Positions 63,680-64,000 of a stretch of DNA of 64,000 bases are shown piece after piece (positions within the stretch are counted from its first letter, which is position 1; the number at the start of each line of letters is the position of its first letter). The notes beneath the pieces are model-generated. The model saw only the letters and a program-made list of their open reading frames with translations. It was not told where the DNA came from and did no database searches. The DNA is from a virus, in IMG/VR virus record IMGVR_UViG_3300020404_001964, positions 62,001 through 126,000 of that record. The stretch is one strand, 5' to 3'. Made by a program: the position numbers and the translations under genes.

Positions 63680-64000
63680 TTTTAAAAGTAGCAGACATGG
63701 ATTTTATATTTTTAAGTGTTGATGAACCTAATGCTGAAAAGAATTTTGCTGATTTAAAAAGAAAAATCCCATGGGCAAAACGTGTTCATGGTGTAAAAGG
63801 TTTTGACACAGCACATAAAAAGGCGGCAGAGGTATCTGAAACAGACAGATTTATCACAGTTGATGCCGACACCCAAGTACATAACAGTTTTTTAAATGTA
63901 ATGGTTGATTTAAATTCATTAGGATTAGACAACACATATCAATTAAGTTGGTGTGGACATATTGATCTTAATGGATTAAGATATGGTAACGGCAGTTTGA
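63676..64000 (+). CDS. Glycosyltransferase-like protein 3 (partial)
   Basis: The frame is open from ATG at 63676 to the right edge; 108 residues are visible. It reads MILKVADMDFIFLSVDEPNA, then KIPWAKRVHGVKGFDTAHKK and SETDRFITVDADTQVHN. The DADT motif is of the DxD kind, and this N-terminus is the pattern of a GT-A family that I associate with T4-like marine phages. It starts on an ATGA overlap with the preceding gene. The C-terminus lies outside the window. Confidence 0.65.
   Translation, partial: MILKVADMDFIFLSVDEPNAEKNFADLKRKIPWAKRVHGVKGFDTAHKKAAEVSETDRFITVDADTQVHNSFLNVMVDLNSLGLDNTYQLSWCGHIDLNGLRYGNGSL

Noticed and set aside
1-64000. Prophage or mobile-element signs (integrase, attachment sites, transposase)
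   Set aside because: None was found; the gene content is that of a strictly lytic T4-like virus, and the only nuclease of homing type is the small GIY-YIG protein.

Overview
The window is part of the genome of a T4-like contractile-tailed bacteriophage (myovirus) of the marine cyanophage/pelagiphage kind. The evidence is recognisable T4 orthologues (gp20, gp21, gp22, gp23, gp46, gp47, gp55, gp25, gp6, gp5/PAAR), AT-rich DNA, very long modular fibre-like structural proteins, and late-type promoter motifs (ATAAATA). I cannot name the host. A SAR11-like marine bacterium or a picocyanobacterium would fit; that is inference from composition and gene content.

Layout. (1) 1-12665, minus strand: a fibre/appendage block of modular proteins with beta-helix, LamG-like, cupredoxin-like and CBM-like modules, plus small paralogous proteins. 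(2) 12775-14059, minus strand: a three-gene accessory cassette (small lipoprotein, a HemB/porphobilinogen-synthase homologue, a 90-aa protein) placed behind the gp23 terminator and carrying its own consensus sigma70-type promoter. (3) 14183-22971, minus strand: the head module read in the order tape measure, gp20 portal, two small proteins, acidic core protein, gp21 protease, gp22 scaffold, gp23 capsid. (4) 23091-24855, plus strand: a gp26-like tail-assembly gene with a likely -1 frameshift extension, then a HemD-like (uroporphyrinogen-III synthase-like) gene. (5) 24856-25240: a structured, comparatively GC-rich non-coding stretch between convergent genes. (6) 25241-29584, minus strand: GIY-YIG-like nuclease, small protein, gp46, gp47 and the late sigma factor gp55, with consensus sigma70 promoters. 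(7) 29662-61072, plus strand: the baseplate (tube cap, gp53-like, hub, gp5-like spike, PAAR, gp25, gp6, a 4890-residue giant protein) followed by five fibre or structural proteins. (8) 61122-64000, plus strand: a sigma70-promoted cassette with two related glycosyltransferase-like proteins and a third, partial one running off the right edge.

How the parts work together. Two promoter types are visible. Four sites of TTGAC(A/T)-17 bp-TATAAT type precede the accessory and early/middle genes (lipoprotein-hemB, gp55, gp47-gp46, glycosyltransferases). ATAAATA motifs, expected for gp55-directed late transcription, lie before structural operons. The two types meet in the divergent gap at 29585-29661, where the early promoter of gp55 and the late-type promoter of the baseplate operon touch.

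The most unusual content is the pair of tetrapyrrole-biosynthesis-like genes (hemB-like and hemD-like), the intact type-1 copper ligand set in a fibre protein, the frameshift site in gp26, the structured non-coding region, and the 14.7-kb giant structural gene. No tRNA, CRISPR array, transposon or integrase was seen.
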